Position numbers and translations under genes: made by a program. The notes under the pieces were generated by a model. That model searched no databases and had not been told where the DNA came from. It saw only the letters and a list, made by a program, of their open reading frames with translations. Source: Triticum aestivum (lineage: Eukaryota > Streptophyta > Magnoliopsida > Poales > Poaceae). Taken from it: a DNA stretch of 64,000 bases. Below, in pieces: positions 44,150-56,036 of this stretch. Each line of letters opens with the position of its first letter. Positions within the stretch are counted from its first letter, which is position 1. The stretch covers positions 273,167,906-273,231,905 of the forward strand of contig NC_057796.1 in assembly GCF_018294505.1 (NCBI RefSeq), given 5' to 3'.

Positions 44150-45335
44150 ACGACCTCACCAACCAGAACAAATGGCCGGTCGTTAAGACCACGGACACGG
44201 TTAGACGAGTCCGGCGCATAATTAGACATAATTGAGATTGGTTTGATGGTTATACCCTTATAGACGGTACCAGGGGCTTCCCGCGTGTAAACAACGATAA
44301 TTCGGCTCAACTTTACTTATCTTGAATTTTAAATGGTTTATTTAGAATAACCAATTTTGTGCATGACAACTTTCAACTAAGTTCCTCTCTTTTACGGATG
44401 ACAATCGTGCTACACCCGTCCAGGATATGGCACAACGGAGACACAGGCGCAGACGTGTAGCAGGGACCCGTTCAAAGGTTTCTTTTTAGATTAAGACCCT
44501 GCGTAAACCTTTTTTACTGTCTCTTGTTGTTCACATCCTCCGGATTCTCAGTACAACCGAGAAGGATGCTGACGTTATTGGCATGTGGCCACGTCAGAAT
44601 ATTGCTCGTACCCGGACACTTGGGGCTCATTATCAAGGGCATTGTTTAGCCCGACATATATTATAAAGACCGAATACCTTAGGGAGTGTTCGGCCTCGCG
44701 AGTTTGGCCTTATATGCATCAGCTCCGAATCATGTCTTTGGTCAAATGTTGGGTTTGCCCGGCTCCTGTGTTTTGCTACCTTACGTTCCACTCTATCGGC
44801 TAAGGTGGCACCAGGAGAACTACTGTGATTGTGCCCTGGTTCATCCGGACGAGCACCTCAGTAGAGAAAGCCGAAAACTGACTGTCATGATAAAGCGCGA
44901 GACTGGTCAACCACTCGATGACCTAACGGAATCTTCGGGATTCCTCTGCATTAACGAAGGGCCGTTTCCCGGCCAGGCATGTATGCACCCCGTATTCGGA
45001 TGAGCGTGGAGCCACCAGGGGCTATATAGTAGCCCCACTGTCAAACTCCTATGGCTAAGTGAAAGTGTTAAAGCAATATAGTCCGATTGCCTAGTTCGCT
45101 GCGCTACCACCTCCTTAATGGACCAAGACGTTGGATCAAGTGTGAACACGCGTCTTCCGCGCACACCCCCGCATTATATGCGTGGGGGCTGAAGCCGATG
45201 ACTGCAAACTTTCAGGTTATATAAATATATACATAAACGGCCGCACAGGAGGCATTATAATACTTTTAGGCAAAAGTATAAACACAACCTTTATAATTCA
45301 ATAAAACATTGTTTTTACAATGGGAATATATGTCA
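44150..45335. other. Region where pol is missing, no gene seen
   Basis: The 1.2 kb after the protease fragment has no reverse transcriptase, RNase H or integrase motif in any frame shown by the open stretches. It leads into the antisense coding blocks. The deletion junction is not visible. Confidence 0.5.
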
Positions 45336-46061
45336 CTAGAACATAATATTCTTCGAGCACTGAGCTTCTATTGAACGAGCGCCTTCAAGGACTTCTTCAA
45401 AGTAGTGCTCGACAGCCACTCGGCCCACAGCCGAACCCTGGGTTGCAATAGCGGTGGCCTCCATGTCTGCCCAGTATGTCTTCACACGGGCAAGTGCCAT
45501 CCGCGCACCTTCTATGCACGCCGACCTCTTCATAGCGTTGATATGCGGCACCGCACCACGGAACCATTGCACCAAACTAAAATAACTATTCGGCCGTGGC
45601 CCTCTCGGCCACAGATGATCCACAACAGACCCCATGGCAAGCCCGGACAACCTATGGAGCTCAGCCCACTCGGTCATGCGCGCATTTAACAGCAGCGGAT
45701 GCGCTGGACCGTTGAACTGCGACCAAAATAGCTTTTCCACTTCACGATCTTTTTGATCCTTGAAGTACTCGGCTGCATCAGCCGCACTGGCTGCCAGATC
45801 CGCATATGCGTCCGCAGAACTCCATAGCTGATCAAGAGGGGCATACTTCGGATCTCCGAACTTCGTCAGCAGCAAGAAGGGCTTCCCAGCCGCGATATCT
45901 ACAGCTTGACGCAGCTCCTCCTTCGACGCTCTGATCTTCGAGCGGGCTTCCTTGGCTGCTACCATGGCCTTCTCCAGCTCCGTCGCCTTCGCTTGGTTTT
46001 CCTTTTCAAGAAGCTGGTACCGGTCGGCGGCATCTTTTAACTCAACGGCCATCTTGGCCAT
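45336..46061 (-). CDS. Antisense gene of the Fatima-like element, C-terminal block
   Basis: A minus-strand frame of 241 codons. The first about 70 residues are heptad-like and charged (coiled coil); the rest has aromatic-rich motifs such as FLLLTKFGDPKYAPLDQLW and a WPRGPRP segment. Coding-like sequence continues upstream (46070-46210) beyond a TAG at about 46088, so the ORF start is not the gene start. It pairs with the domain at 47446-48324 on the same strand as one antisense gene with introns. Confidence 0.6.
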   Translation of the reverse strand: MAKMAVELKDAADRYQLLEKENQAKATELEKAMVAAKEARSKIRASKEELRQAVDIAAGKPFLLLTKFGDPKYAPLDQLWSSADAYADLAASAADAAEYFKDQKDREVEKLFWSQFNGPAHPLLLNARMTEWAELHRLSGLAMGSVVDHLWPRGPRPNSYFSLVQWFRGAVPHINAMKRSACIEGARMALARVKTYWADMEATAIATQGSAVGRVAVEHYFEEVLEGARSIEAQCSKNIMF

Positions 46062-46279
46062 CTTTTCCTTACTTTGGCAATGGGCAGCCTATTCGGCTCT
46101 CAGCTCTTCAGCCGCCTTTAGAGCGGCCGCATCACTATTCCTGGCTTGTTCTTTGGCTCGGGCAAGTTCCGCCCAAAGGGTCTCCACGGCCGCAGCTCCA
46201 TCTGCAGTCACAGCATATTAAAGATACTGGCATTATGCTCCTCTTACTACGTGTTGATCAACGGAGAAATCACACACCT

Positions 46280-46690
46280 TGTGCCTCGTAAAGCCGCTTG
46301 TTGACAAGCACGATGTCGGCATCTGCCGCATCAAGTTGCCGCTTCAGCTCGGAAAACTCACCAGTCCGGCTAGCCACCGGACCTTCCGCCACCTGCATAT
46401 GAAGGCGGATCGATTATTACCTGGGACTATGATCCTCTGTTTGCCGCCGCTCTCGACGGCAACCAAAGTCTCAGGGGCTATTATCTGCATAGGGCACACC
46501 TAACATGTGCGGTACTGCCAAAAATACACACTATTTCACGTACCTCAAAACCTTTCAGCAGACTCATAAAAGCTTCATGCAACCCACTTTCGGCGGATGA
46601 AATCCTCTCAATCACCGTACCCATTAGCGTACGATGCGCTTCTGAGATAGCTGCTTGCTCCAGCAGGTCCTTCAGTGCGTCCGACCACAC
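46280..46690 (-). pseudogene. Middle exons of the Fatima antisense gene
   Basis: Two minus-strand coding-like pieces. One at about 46280-46395 reads as heptad-type residues and meets a GT donor. One at 46540-46690 is helical (DLLEQAAISEAHRTLMG). They connect the N- and C-terminal blocks; exact splice borders are uncertain. Confidence 0.4.
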
Positions 46691-47445
46691 ACCAGACGGT
46701 GCCGGACTCTTTCAGTTGCTCTCTTTAGGAGCCGGATATTGATGACTTCGGGTGGCCAAAGGATTACTCTCTGGCCTTGCCGGATCAGGAGAAACCCTCC
46801 GCGACGACACCTCGGGGTCGCCCGCCTCATGAGGCGGGATGGCATGGGGAGGCGTTTCACTCTCCATCATCCCCGGAAGAAGATCCCCCGAAGACGAACT
46901 CTGCCGAGAACGGCTACGATCCGAACTACAAGATAAATGCTTCGGTTATTTTCCTCAGAAGTAATGCATGATATTTTCACTATTAAGTACCCTTTTACTT
47001 ACAGCTCGGTGGCGGGCTGATCCCCTTGCCGGCATTGTGCCGCCAGGGAACCCCCCGGGGCAGGACCCTCTGGCGTAGATTTGTTCCACTGTTTGGAAAC
47101 CATTGTTTCCGGGTCTTCAGAGGCGGTCCTCTTCCTTCCTTGGGGAGAGGGAATTTCAGATTCTTCTCCCCGGTTATCCTCCTTCACGGAGGTGCTAGCT
47201 CCCCCGGTTTGGACGAACAGTGAGCGAGGTCCGCTTTCAGCCTCTTTATTCCCCCTTTATCTTCCCCTGAGGGCGCTCGATAAGGCGCAAGCTCCAGCAT
47301 CCTGGCTAGTACAGGATCCGGTGAGACCTCAAGGAGGGGGGCCGGACACCTGATCATCTTCGCCTTTTTTACCCAGTCCTGGTCAAAGAGCGGCCTTTCA
47401 GAATGATGTTATGATAAATAAAAGACAATGTGTTCGGCTATGGGA
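46691..47445. other. Degenerate part of the Fatima antisense gene
   Basis: Lies between the middle exons and the N-terminal domain. Lys/Pro/Ser-rich frames on the minus strand may be the low-complexity linker of the antisense protein; none can be placed with confidence. Confidence 0.35.
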
Positions 47446-48324
47446 CTACTTACTTGGGTATCTGGGCGATTGCAGCTCAGACCTGCATCCTCGGTGGTGT
47501 CCGGACACATTATTTGTGGTCCGAAGAACGATTGATACATCTCTTCGAGCGTCATGCCGAGGAAGTGCTGAATAGCTCACGGTCCCTCTGGGTTGAACTC
47601 CCACATGCGGAGAGGACGACGTTTGCAGGGCAGGACTCGACGAATTAACATGACTTGCATTACCGTGACCAGACTGATATCTCTCTCGAGGGGATCTCAG
47701 ATGCGGCTCTGCAATGTTGGCACATCCTTTACTGGCCCCCCAGTCTAGCCCCTTGTTAATCCATGACGTCAGTCGCGGCGGGGGGCCCGAGCGAAAGGCA
47801 GGGGCGACCACCCACTTGGTACCCTTGGGAGCTGTGATATAAAACCACTCCCATTGCCATAAGATGGACACCTCCTGGAAGGAACCCTCTGGCCATGGGG
47901 CGTTGGCACTTTTGCTTATTACGGCACCTCCGCACTCTGCGTGCCACCTCTCGATCATCTTCGGATCCACATTGAAGGTCTTGAGCCACATGCCGAAGTG
48001 AGGGGTAATGCGGAGGAAGGCTTCACACACGACGATGAACGACGAAATGTGGAGGACGGAATCCGGAGCCAAATCATGGAAATCCGGACCGTAATAGAAC
48101 ATGAGCCCCCTCAAAAAGGGATCTAGAGCGAGGCCTAGCCCTCGGAGGAAGTGGGATATGAATACAACGCTCTCGCCGGGTTCGGGAGTGGGAATGACCT
48201 GCCCTCGAGCAGGCAACCTATGCGAGATTTCGCCGGTCAAGTACCTGGCCTCTCTTAGCTTCTTGATATCTTCCTCTGTGACAGAGGAAGGCATCCACTG
48301 ACCTTGAAGGTTGGACCCGGACAT
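47446..48324 (-). pseudogene. Antisense gene of the Fatima-like element, N-terminal putative-gypsy-type domain
   Basis: ATG at 48322-48324 begins MSGSNLQGQWMPSSVTEEDI. The next about 170 residues contain FISHFLRGLGLALDPFLRGL, FYYGPDFHDLAPDSVLHI, a FIVVCEAFLRITPHFGMW helix and WQWEWFYITAPKG, matching the PF04195-like domain known from antisense ORFs of plant Gypsy elements. Near residue 200 (LDWGASKG) the frame shifts and the rest is out of phase; a coding-like continuation exists in the neighbouring frame. The role of such antisense proteins is unknown. Confidence 0.65.
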
Positions 48325-48830
48325 GGTTGAAGGTCCGAAGCTTCGATTAAGTTCGAGGAGAAAAAAGGATAAGCCTTGGTCTCTTTATAAAGAGGGTGAA
48401 TACCAAGCGTCCTCCTCGTGACCGTTTGGGACTTGCCTTCAATTGAGGAGTCATACCAACGAGCACGATTGGGTTACCCACGTCCGTGTTGATGATAATC
48501 CCGTAATAAGGGGGACACGATCTCTGCTCCGACAAGACGTGCCAGTAAAATCGCCTTGCAAAGCGTGCGGTGGCAGGCTGATTGGGAAAAACGGTTCATG
48601 TAAGGAACAGGCCACGGCGTAATGTCACGTTATGAAGGGTCGTCAGTAGATTAGATTTGTGGAAATATTATTCTCTCCACGGTGGTATGTGGAACTTGTT
48701 TTGCAGAGCCGCACACTATCCTTGTGTTCTAAATCTTCTATGGAGTATTCGGAGGAGGAACCCGCCTTGCAATGCCGAAGACAATCTGCACGCCGGACTC
48801 ATCGTCATTGAAGCCTGGTTCAGGGGTTAC

Positions 48831-49299
48831 TGAGGGAGTCCTAGATTAGGGGGTATCTGGATAGCTGGACTATATCCTTTGGCCGGAATGTTGGACTATG
48901 AAGATACAAGATTGAAGACTTCGCCCCGTGTCCGGATGGGACTCTCCTTGGCGTGGAAGGCAAGCTTGGCGATACAGATATGTAGATCTCCTCCCTTGTA
49001 ACCGACTCTGTGTAACCCTACCCCCCTCCGGTGTCTATATAAACCGGAGGGTTTAGTCTGTAGGACAACAACAATCATACCATAGGCTAGCTTCTAGGGT
49101 TTAGCCTCTACGACTCGTGGTAGATCAACTCTTGTAATACTCATATCGTCAAGATCAGTCAAGCAGGAAGTAGGGTATTACCTCCATCGAGAGGGCCCGA
49201 ACCTGGGTAAACATCGTGTCCCCTGCCTCCTGTTACCATCCGCCTTAGACGCACAGCTCGGGACCCCCTACCCGAGATCCGCCGGTTTTAACACCGACA
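48831..49299 (+). repeat. 3' LTR of the Fatima-like element
   Basis: 469 bp, ends ACACCGACA. The TATA box is again enclosed by CTCCGGT (49026-49032) and ACCGGAG (49043-49049). Confidence 0.9.
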
Positions 49300-49595
49300 G
49301 TGAGTTTAATGTAGGTGATTATGTATTGCTATACAACTCTCGCTTAAGATTTTTTGCAGGAAAACTTCTCTCTAAATGGGAAGGCCCCTACGTTATCGAG
49401 GAGGTCTATCGTTCCGGTTCCATAAAAATCAACAACTTTGAAGGCACCAATCCGAAGGTGGTGAACGGTCAAAGAATCAAACATTATATCTCAGGTAATC
49501 CCATAAATGTTGAAACCAATGTTATTGAAACCGTAACCCTGGAGGAATACATAAGGGACACTTTCCGGAACGTTTCAGACTCCGAAAAGGAATAG
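49300..49595 (+). pseudogene. Integrase C-terminus of the large Gypsy element, displaced by the nested insertion
   Basis: After the second GTGAG copy the frame continues FNVGDYVLLYNSRLRFFAGK and KWEGPYVIEEVY, the GPY/F-type C-terminal module of Ty3/Gypsy integrases that binds DNA. It ends at TAG 49593-49595 after an acidic tail (SDSEKE). Confidence 0.8.
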
Positions 49596-49921
49596 GTATG
49601 TGGTACGGTAAGTAAACCGATTCCAAAACAGTTTCTAAGGCAATATTTCTCCGTTTTGGAATATTTAGAAAAATAGAAAAATAAGAAGCAGTCCGAGAAG
49701 GACAAGAGGCCTTCACGAGGGTGCAGGGCGCGCCCTACCCTACTGGGCACACCCCCTACCTCGTGGGCACCTCGTGTGCTCCCCGGACTCTGTTTTCTTG
49801 CACATTACGTATGTTGGTCGGTAAAAATTCATTATATAATCTCCCGAAGGTTTTGACTCCTGTATCACGCAAATATTCTCTATTCTTGTTTCGAGCTGTT
49901 GCTACTACAGATTAGAGCAAG
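49596..49921 (+). other. Spacer between pol and the extra ORF, with splice-like signals
   Basis: A GGTAAGTAAA donor-like site at about 49609 lies just after the pol stop and a CTACAG acceptor at about 49911 lies just before the next ATG. In between (49711-49775) is a copy of the GC-rich palindrome otherwise found in LTRs. Confidence 0.45.
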
Positions 49922-50371
49922 ATGTCTTCTCAAGAGTCAGTCGGGGAGAGGCGGGTGTCTCATCCGGCTTCGGAACCAAGGACAAACATCAACGCTGACC
50001 ACTTTGGGCCAGCAACGGAGGAAGAGATGGAGGCTGATTTGATGAGGATAGATGCCATGGAGGATCAAGAAGTCACTTCTTGCTTCCGAGCTGGGTTTAC
50101 GATGGGAGAACTACAGAGCTCGGCCATTCCAAACTCGGTTATCCCTTCCAATGTTAGATTTCTTTCTTATGAAAATATGAAGAAGAGTGTCGCTTGTTCT
50201 GCCGCAGCTATGCAATACCCTTGGGTGCAAGGAGCTTTAGCCGTTACAGGAAAGCTTCGTAAGGAAATAATGGACCTCAAGAAGCAAGTCAATAAGCTCG
50301 AGGAGGAGAATCGTATCCTGAGAGGCATCATCGCCAAGAATATTACACCATCCCCGAAGAAGGAGACATAA
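49922..50371 (+). CDS. Extra ORF downstream of pol, coiled-coil protein (149 aa)
   Basis: ATG at 49922 begins MSSQESVGERRVSHPASEPR; the frame is intact to TAA although gag-pol is broken several times. Residues about 1-45 are polar, and 45-110 contain FRAGFTMGEL and YPWVQGALAV. The C-terminal 40 residues (LRKEIMDLKKQVNKLEEENR) form a clear leucine-zipper-like coiled coil. It has no signal peptide or membrane segment, so it is not a typical envelope protein although it occupies the env position. AAGCTTGGGGGAGATGCC follows 36 bp after its stop. I recall similar ORFs in this Triticeae family but no function. Confidence 0.65.
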   Translation: MSSQESVGERRVSHPASEPRTNINADHFGPATEEEMEADLMRIDAMEDQEVTSCFRAGFTMGELQSSAIPNSVIPSNVRFLSYENMKKSVACSAAAMQYPWVQGALAVTGKLRKEIMDLKKQVNKLEEENRILRGIIAKNITPSPKKET

Positions 50372-51247
50372 TCACATGGGTATGGGCACTCCCCTTGGCA
50401 ACTGCCAAGCTTGGGGGAGATGCCCCGGTATCGTATCACCATCACACTCCTATCTTTACCGTGTTTCTTAGTTTGATCCCATTAGTAGTATTTTGATCTA
50501 GTAGAATAAAGTTTATGGCATGATCTAGTTTTGAGTTTTGCTTTATGATCTCTCTATGTAATCGAGTCCGTGAGCTATATAATAAAGATTAGTGTTGAGT
50601 CAAGGGCTTGATTATCTTGCTATGATCTTGAGTGAATAAAAGAAAAGAGAAAAGAATAAAAAAGAAACAAAGAGATCATATTGATCTTATCGAGAGTAAT
50701 GACTTCACATAGAAAGAGTATGATGATTAAAAGTTGTTGAGAGTTGACAAGCATAGCTTTGGTCATTGTTACAATTAATAGGAAGTAATAAGGAAAGAGA
50801 GGTTTCACATATAAATATATTATCTTGGACATCTTTATTGATTGGGAGCACTCATTAAAATATGACATGCTAAAGAGTTGATGTTGGACAAGGAAGACAA
50901 CGTAATGGGTTATGTTTTCTTATATCTGAGATAAAGTATATTGTCATGGATCATCCAACATGTTGAGCTTGCCTTTCCCCCTCATGCTAGCCAAATTCTT
51001 AGCACCAAGTAGAGATACTACTTGTGCTTCCAAAAAACCCTTAAACCAGTTTTGCCATGAGAGTCCACCATATCTACCTATTGATTGAGTAAGATCCTTC
51101 AAGTAAGTTGTCATCATTTCTTTTCCTACTCGAGTGTTCTTGACATTGTTCATCCTCCCTCTTTCGTTCTTATTTCACCTCATCCCTTTTCCCTTCCGTC
51201 TTGGCCCTAAGATCTCGGGACGAGATCTCTTGTTAGTAGAGGAGAGT
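50372..51247 (+). other. 3' non-coding region of the large Gypsy element and truncation junction
   Basis: AT-rich sequence typical of this family's 3' part to about 51115. From about 51130 the DNA (CT-rich, then TCTCGGGACGAGATCTC) looks like the extreme 3' internal end of another Gypsy element, directly before the large LTR at 51248. The junction between them lies around 51115-51130 but cannot be fixed. Confidence 0.5.
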
Positions 51248-54200
51248 TGTAACGCCCTGAGTTTGATGCGCCAGGTGTCTTCCAGTTATTCGCCATCGTT
51301 GCCATGTCATGTGCTTGCGTGTTGCATTTTGCCATGTCATCCTATGCATTGCACCCTCACGTTTTCAAAACTTGCATCCGTCCAGGTCTCCCAGTTCTCT
51401 CCGTTGTCCGTTCCAAGCCCAGACACACTTGCACGCGCCCGCGGCACATCCGAATATTATTTTATAAGTGGCCGAAAAATGTTCTCAGAATGGGTTGAAA
51501 CTTGGCGTGCGGTCTTATTATAGTGTAGACAGAGCGCCTGTCAAGTTCGTCGCATTCGGAGCCCGTTTGATAGCCCAATCGTTAAACTTATAGCGGCGTC
51601 GTTGCCGGTCAAACGTCGGACGTTTTCGGTCTCCGAAAACCGTTGTCGGGCTGCACTTCTCTTCTCTCTTCACAGCCCACTAACATCCCTAGCCCATCTA
51701 CCTAACCCCCTCCGCTCCGGACCGTCCGACCGAGATCGAACGGCTCCGAAACGGACTAATCCCCTCAAACCCTAGCCCCCTTTTCCTATTTAAAGCCCTC
51801 CATTTGCAATTTTTCGACATTTTCTAGCCCTCCACCTACCTCCTGCCGCAGCCTCCACCCTCCTCCTCGCTTTCAGGGCCCGACCAGCTTCCCCCCGCCA
51901 CTTGTCGCGCCCCCAATGGCCAGCGCCGCCGGCAGCTTCGCCCGTGGCCAACCGGACGCCGCCACGTTGCCTCCCCGGCTCCCCCGCCGCCGTGGCCCTA
52001 TGGGCCCAGTTTCGGCCCGCCCGGGCTTGACCCGGGCACGGCCGCGCCGCCCACCTCCGCTCCTGACCTGCCCCGCTCGCCTGGCTTCCCTCGCTCCTCG
52101 CTCCGCCCGACCCCGCCTCCGAGCACGCTGCCCCACCGTCCGCGCTCGCCGGTGATAAGCGCCGCCCTTCTTCAGCAGGCCAGGTCGCGGCCTCCCCTGC
52201 CCGCGAACCCCTTCTTCTTCCTCCCGTCGGCTCTCTCTGTCTCTCACGCTTCCCTCTCTCTCCCTTGCAGGATCCCGCCGCCCCGTCGCGAGTTGCCGCT
52301 GGATCCGGCCGGAACGGGTCCGGAGCGACCGGATCCGGTCGTCCCCAGCGCCCCTCGACCTCCCCGCCGTTGCTGCGCCCTCGCCGGCACTTGAACTCCG
52401 GCCCGCCGCCGCCGTTCGTTGCGGTCGGGTGCCGCCCCTCTGCCGTTGACCGCGCCCCGCGTGGGCCCCGGCCCGCTCGACCACGCCACGGCCCAGGTCA
52501 GTAAGGCCCAGCCGTGAGCCTGCCTCCTCTCCACGTCCCGGGCCGAGCCCATGGTGAGCACCGCGAAATCCCGCCCCGGGCGTCGTTTAGTTACCCAGCG
52601 CTCGGCCCTGTTTTTTTACTGTCCATGAAGTCCAGCATTTTTAGGCATTTTGTGATGACCATAACTGTGAGCATATTTGTCCGTTCGTGTTGATCTTGAT
52701 ATGGAAATGTTCATCATGAGATGCTCTTCATTTTGTTCCATTGTATCATGCCTGTTAGAGTCCATCTTGATGCCCTAATCATCGTTGCAAGAGTGCTCCA
52801 TGATGTTGTCTGCTGTAGTTTAACAGAACTTGCTCATTTGTCATTTTTATATCTTTTTGTGTGATTTTCTTTTGAGCATGATGTCTATATGTTTGTGGAG
52901 CATATCCATGCCATCATTACAGTGGTGGAAGCCTTGTATTTTGTTATGCCCTGTAGTGAGTGCATCAAGCTTGTGAAGTGTGCTACATGATGTTATTGTT
53001 CTGTCAATGCTGAAACTGCTATATCATGTTGCTATCTTTGCTGGATGCCACCAATTAATCTATGCATAACCTGGAGATGTTCACTAAGGATGTTTGATCT
53101 ACATGTTATGCTCTATCCATCCATGCCCCTGTTTGCATTTATGGAGTGCTCTAGCATGTCTTAATCTTGCTCTACTTTTGCTATGAAATATTCCTGGCAG
53201 ATTGTTTACATGTTAGTCAATTTTGCCATGGTTGTTGTTAGTGGTACAAGCATGCCATGAACTTGCTCTTGCCATGCTTAGCTTCATGAACATGTCATAT
53301 TGATGTAGGTATGCTTGTCTTGTCATGAAATGCTTTGTGATGAGTGATTTGAGCTCGCTAAGATGCCTTCATAATTCTGTTTATGACATGCTCAGTTTTT
53401 GCTGCTAAGTCTGAATCTGTTTATGAAATTGCTATGTTTACATGGGTGCTATCATATCTTCTGTGCCTTTTTGGCTCGTGATCAGTAAGGGACTTTTGTT
53501 ATATGCAATTAGTAGATTCATTCCATGACTTTGGTTGCCATGATATGTTCCTGTAGCATGTTGCTTGATAGCTCTAAACATTGCAACCTGATGTTATTTC
53601 TGTCTTGTCCAGTGAATTTCTGCGGTCTGTGAAACGGTTATTACTTGCAATCTTGCCGTGTCCTTTTGAGCATGTTCTAGTGATTTCTCGAGATAGCTCA
53701 GTGTTCATGTTTTGTCATGCTTTACCTTTATATCGTGACCATGCATTTTGTTTTCATGTTGTAGTGTTGTAGCATGCTGTTTTGGTGCTTGCAATATGCC
53801 TAGTTGCTGTTTTGGACAACATGCCCTTTAACCTTGTTTCCTATGTATGTGTTGAACCGTTGCTCCGTTTTGAGTGTGCTCTATATAAAACTTGCTTAGT
53901 TTTGCATGTAGTTTCATGTTACCTTGTTGCATCCATATTTTGAGGTGTGTGCTTGATGTTTGAATGCATTGTGCACCAATGCCATGCTTAACTTGCTTTG
54001 CTCATATCTTCTAGGCCGTAGCTCCGAATTAAATGAACTTTATATGTAACTTGACTAGAATTTCGTGTAGATCATCGTGGTGCATCTTAACCTGCTGTTT
54101 AACAACTTGAAAATAAGGTTTATTCAGATCTGGACCAATTTCGAAATTTTCATATGAGGACTTACCGGGATTGTTATATGTTGTTTCCGGCCTCATTAAA

Positions 54201-56036
54201 ACTTGCTTTGATGTGTTGCTCTTGTATGCATCATCTCTTGCCATAAGTAGCTTCATGTAGCTTTACCATGCATCATACTTGGTTGAGCATCATGCCTTGT
54301 TTATGTGTGGTGTGTTTACCATGTTGTGTGCTTCTTCTCGATAGTTCCCGTTTTGTTGCGATCGTGAGGATTCGTTCGTCTACGCTTGGTGCGTATTCGT
54401 GGCTTCATCTTCTTCATGGATTCGTTCTTCTTCCTAGCGGGATTTCAGGCAAGATGACCGTCACCTTGGATCTCATTACTATCATTGCTATGCTAGTTGC
54501 ATCGTTCTATCGCTATGCTGCGTTACCTACCACTTGCTTATCAAGCCTCCCAAATTGTCATGAACCTCTAACCTTTGTCACCCTTCCTAGCAAACCGTTG
54601 TTTGGCTATGTTACCGCTTTTGCTCAGCCCCTCTTATAGCGTTGCTAGTTGCAGGTGAAGATTGCTCCATGTTGGATTATGTTTATGTTGGGATATCACA
54701 ATATCTCTTATATTATTAATGCATCTATATACTTGGTAGAGGGTGGAAGGCTCGGCCTTATGCCTGGTGTTTTGTTCTACTCTTGCCGCCCTAGTTTCCG
54801 TCATAGCGGTATTATGTTCCTGGATTTTGCGTCCCTAACGCGGTTGGGTGTTATGGGAACCTCTTGACAGTTCGCCTTGAATAAAACTCCTCCAGCAAGG
54901 CCCAACATTGGTTTTACCATTTGCCTAACAACCTATTACCTTTTCCCTTGGGAGTTATTAACCCGAGGGTCATCTTTATTTTAGCCCCCCCGGGCCAATG
55001 CTTCTCTAAGTGTTGGTCCGAACTAGAGCCACTTGCAGCGCCACCTCGGGGAAACTTGAGGGCTGGTTTTAGTTGTACGTAGTGCTCATCCAGTCGTGTC
55101 CTGAGACGAGTTACGCGCGGCTACTATCAGGGTGTCGGCACGCCGGGAGGTCTTACTGGACTTGTTTTACCATTGTCGAAATGTCTTGTAACCGGGATTC
55201 CGAGACTGATCGGGTCGTCCCGGGAGAAGGAATATCCTTCGTTGATCGTGAGAGCTTATAATGGGCTAAGTTGGGACACCCCTGTAGGGTATAAAATTTC
55301 GAGAGCCGTGCCCGCGGTTATGTGGCAGATGGGAATTTGTTAATATCCGGTTGTAGTAAACTTGAAGTAAACTCTTCTAAAATACACCAACCGTGTGCGT
55401 AACCATGATTGTCTCTTTTCGGGGTTGTTCGAGAGGAGAACACGGTTTTTGGGTTATGTTTGACGTAAGTAGGAGTACAGGATCACTTCTTGATCATTAC
55501 TAGTTGACGACCGCTTGCTAAGCTCCTCTTCTCGCCCTTGTTTCGTAAGTTAGCCACCATACCTTGCTTAGCCGTTGCTGCAACCTCACCACTTTACCCC
55601 TTCCTTACCCATTAAGCTTTGCTAGTCTTGATACCCATGGTAATGGGATTGCTGAGTCCTTGTGGCTCACAGTTTACTACATCAACAGTTGCAGGTTCAG
55701 GTTATGCGATGATCGTGACGCAAGAGCGATGTTTACTTGTTTTGGAGTTCTTCTTCTTCTTCATCGATCAGGGGATAGGTTCCTGGTCGGCAGCCTGGGC
55801 TAGCAGGGTGGATATTGATTGAGTATCTGTTTATGTTTCATTCGTAGTCGAATGTTGTTCTTATGTATGTTGTATTGTTGTATTCATGTGACATTGTATG
55901 TCTTGGATCTATCCCCATCTATTATGTAATGTTGATGTAATGATATCCACCTTGCAAAAGCGTCTTCAAGATGCACTTCTATCCTTGGTGGGACCTTCGA
56001 GTTCCTTTAGGATAGGGTCGCATCTTGGGCGTGACA
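51248..56036 (+). mobile_element. Very long LTR (4.8 kb) of a LARD/Sukkula- or Erika-like element
   Basis: It begins TGTAACGCCC and ends GGGCGTGACA, inverted termini of an LTR. The preceding GGAGAGT is a polypurine-type end of an internal domain, so this is a 3' LTR with about 120 bp of internal sequence, not a clean solo LTR. TATA box CTATTTAAAG lies at 51786-51795, followed by a GC-rich leader-like segment (51850-52560) and 3.4 kb of T-rich DNA. The flanks AGAGT and GTGGA do not match. LTRs of 4-5 kb are characteristic of the non-autonomous Triticeae LARD group; the name is uncertain. Confidence 0.65.
51786..51795 (+). promoter_or_regulatory. TATA box of the long LTR
   Basis: CTATTTAAAG sits downstream of the LTR start by 540 bp and just before a pyrimidine-rich leader. 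It would place a start site near 51820. Confidence 0.5.

Larger units (their letters stand above)
40515..49299 (+). mobile_element. Fatima-like Ty3/Gypsy element, pol deleted, nested in integrase (8785 bp)
   Basis: Perfect GTGAG duplications (40510-40514 and 49300-49304) flank it. Terminal sequences TGAGGGAGTCC and ACACCGACA and the LTR fit what I recall of Fatima. The plus strand carries a pre-gag ORF, gag and a protease-like piece; the 3' half carries antisense coding blocks. Reverse transcriptase, RNase H and integrase are absent, so this copy is non-autonomous. By eye the LTRs differ at about 16 of 469 positions (3.4%). Confidence 0.9.

Noticed and set aside
49922..50371. Envelope gene
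   Set aside because: The position fits but there is no signal peptide, membrane segment or glycosylation-rich ectodomain; the C-terminus is a soluble-type coiled coil.
51873..52561. Arg/Gly-rich frames of up to 203 codons in the long LTR
   Set aside because: GC-rich leader sequence; frames are open on both strands and end randomly.
51248..56036. Clean solo LTR
   Set aside because: No matching target duplication, and about 120 bp of internal-domain-like sequence precede it, so a truncated element fits better.
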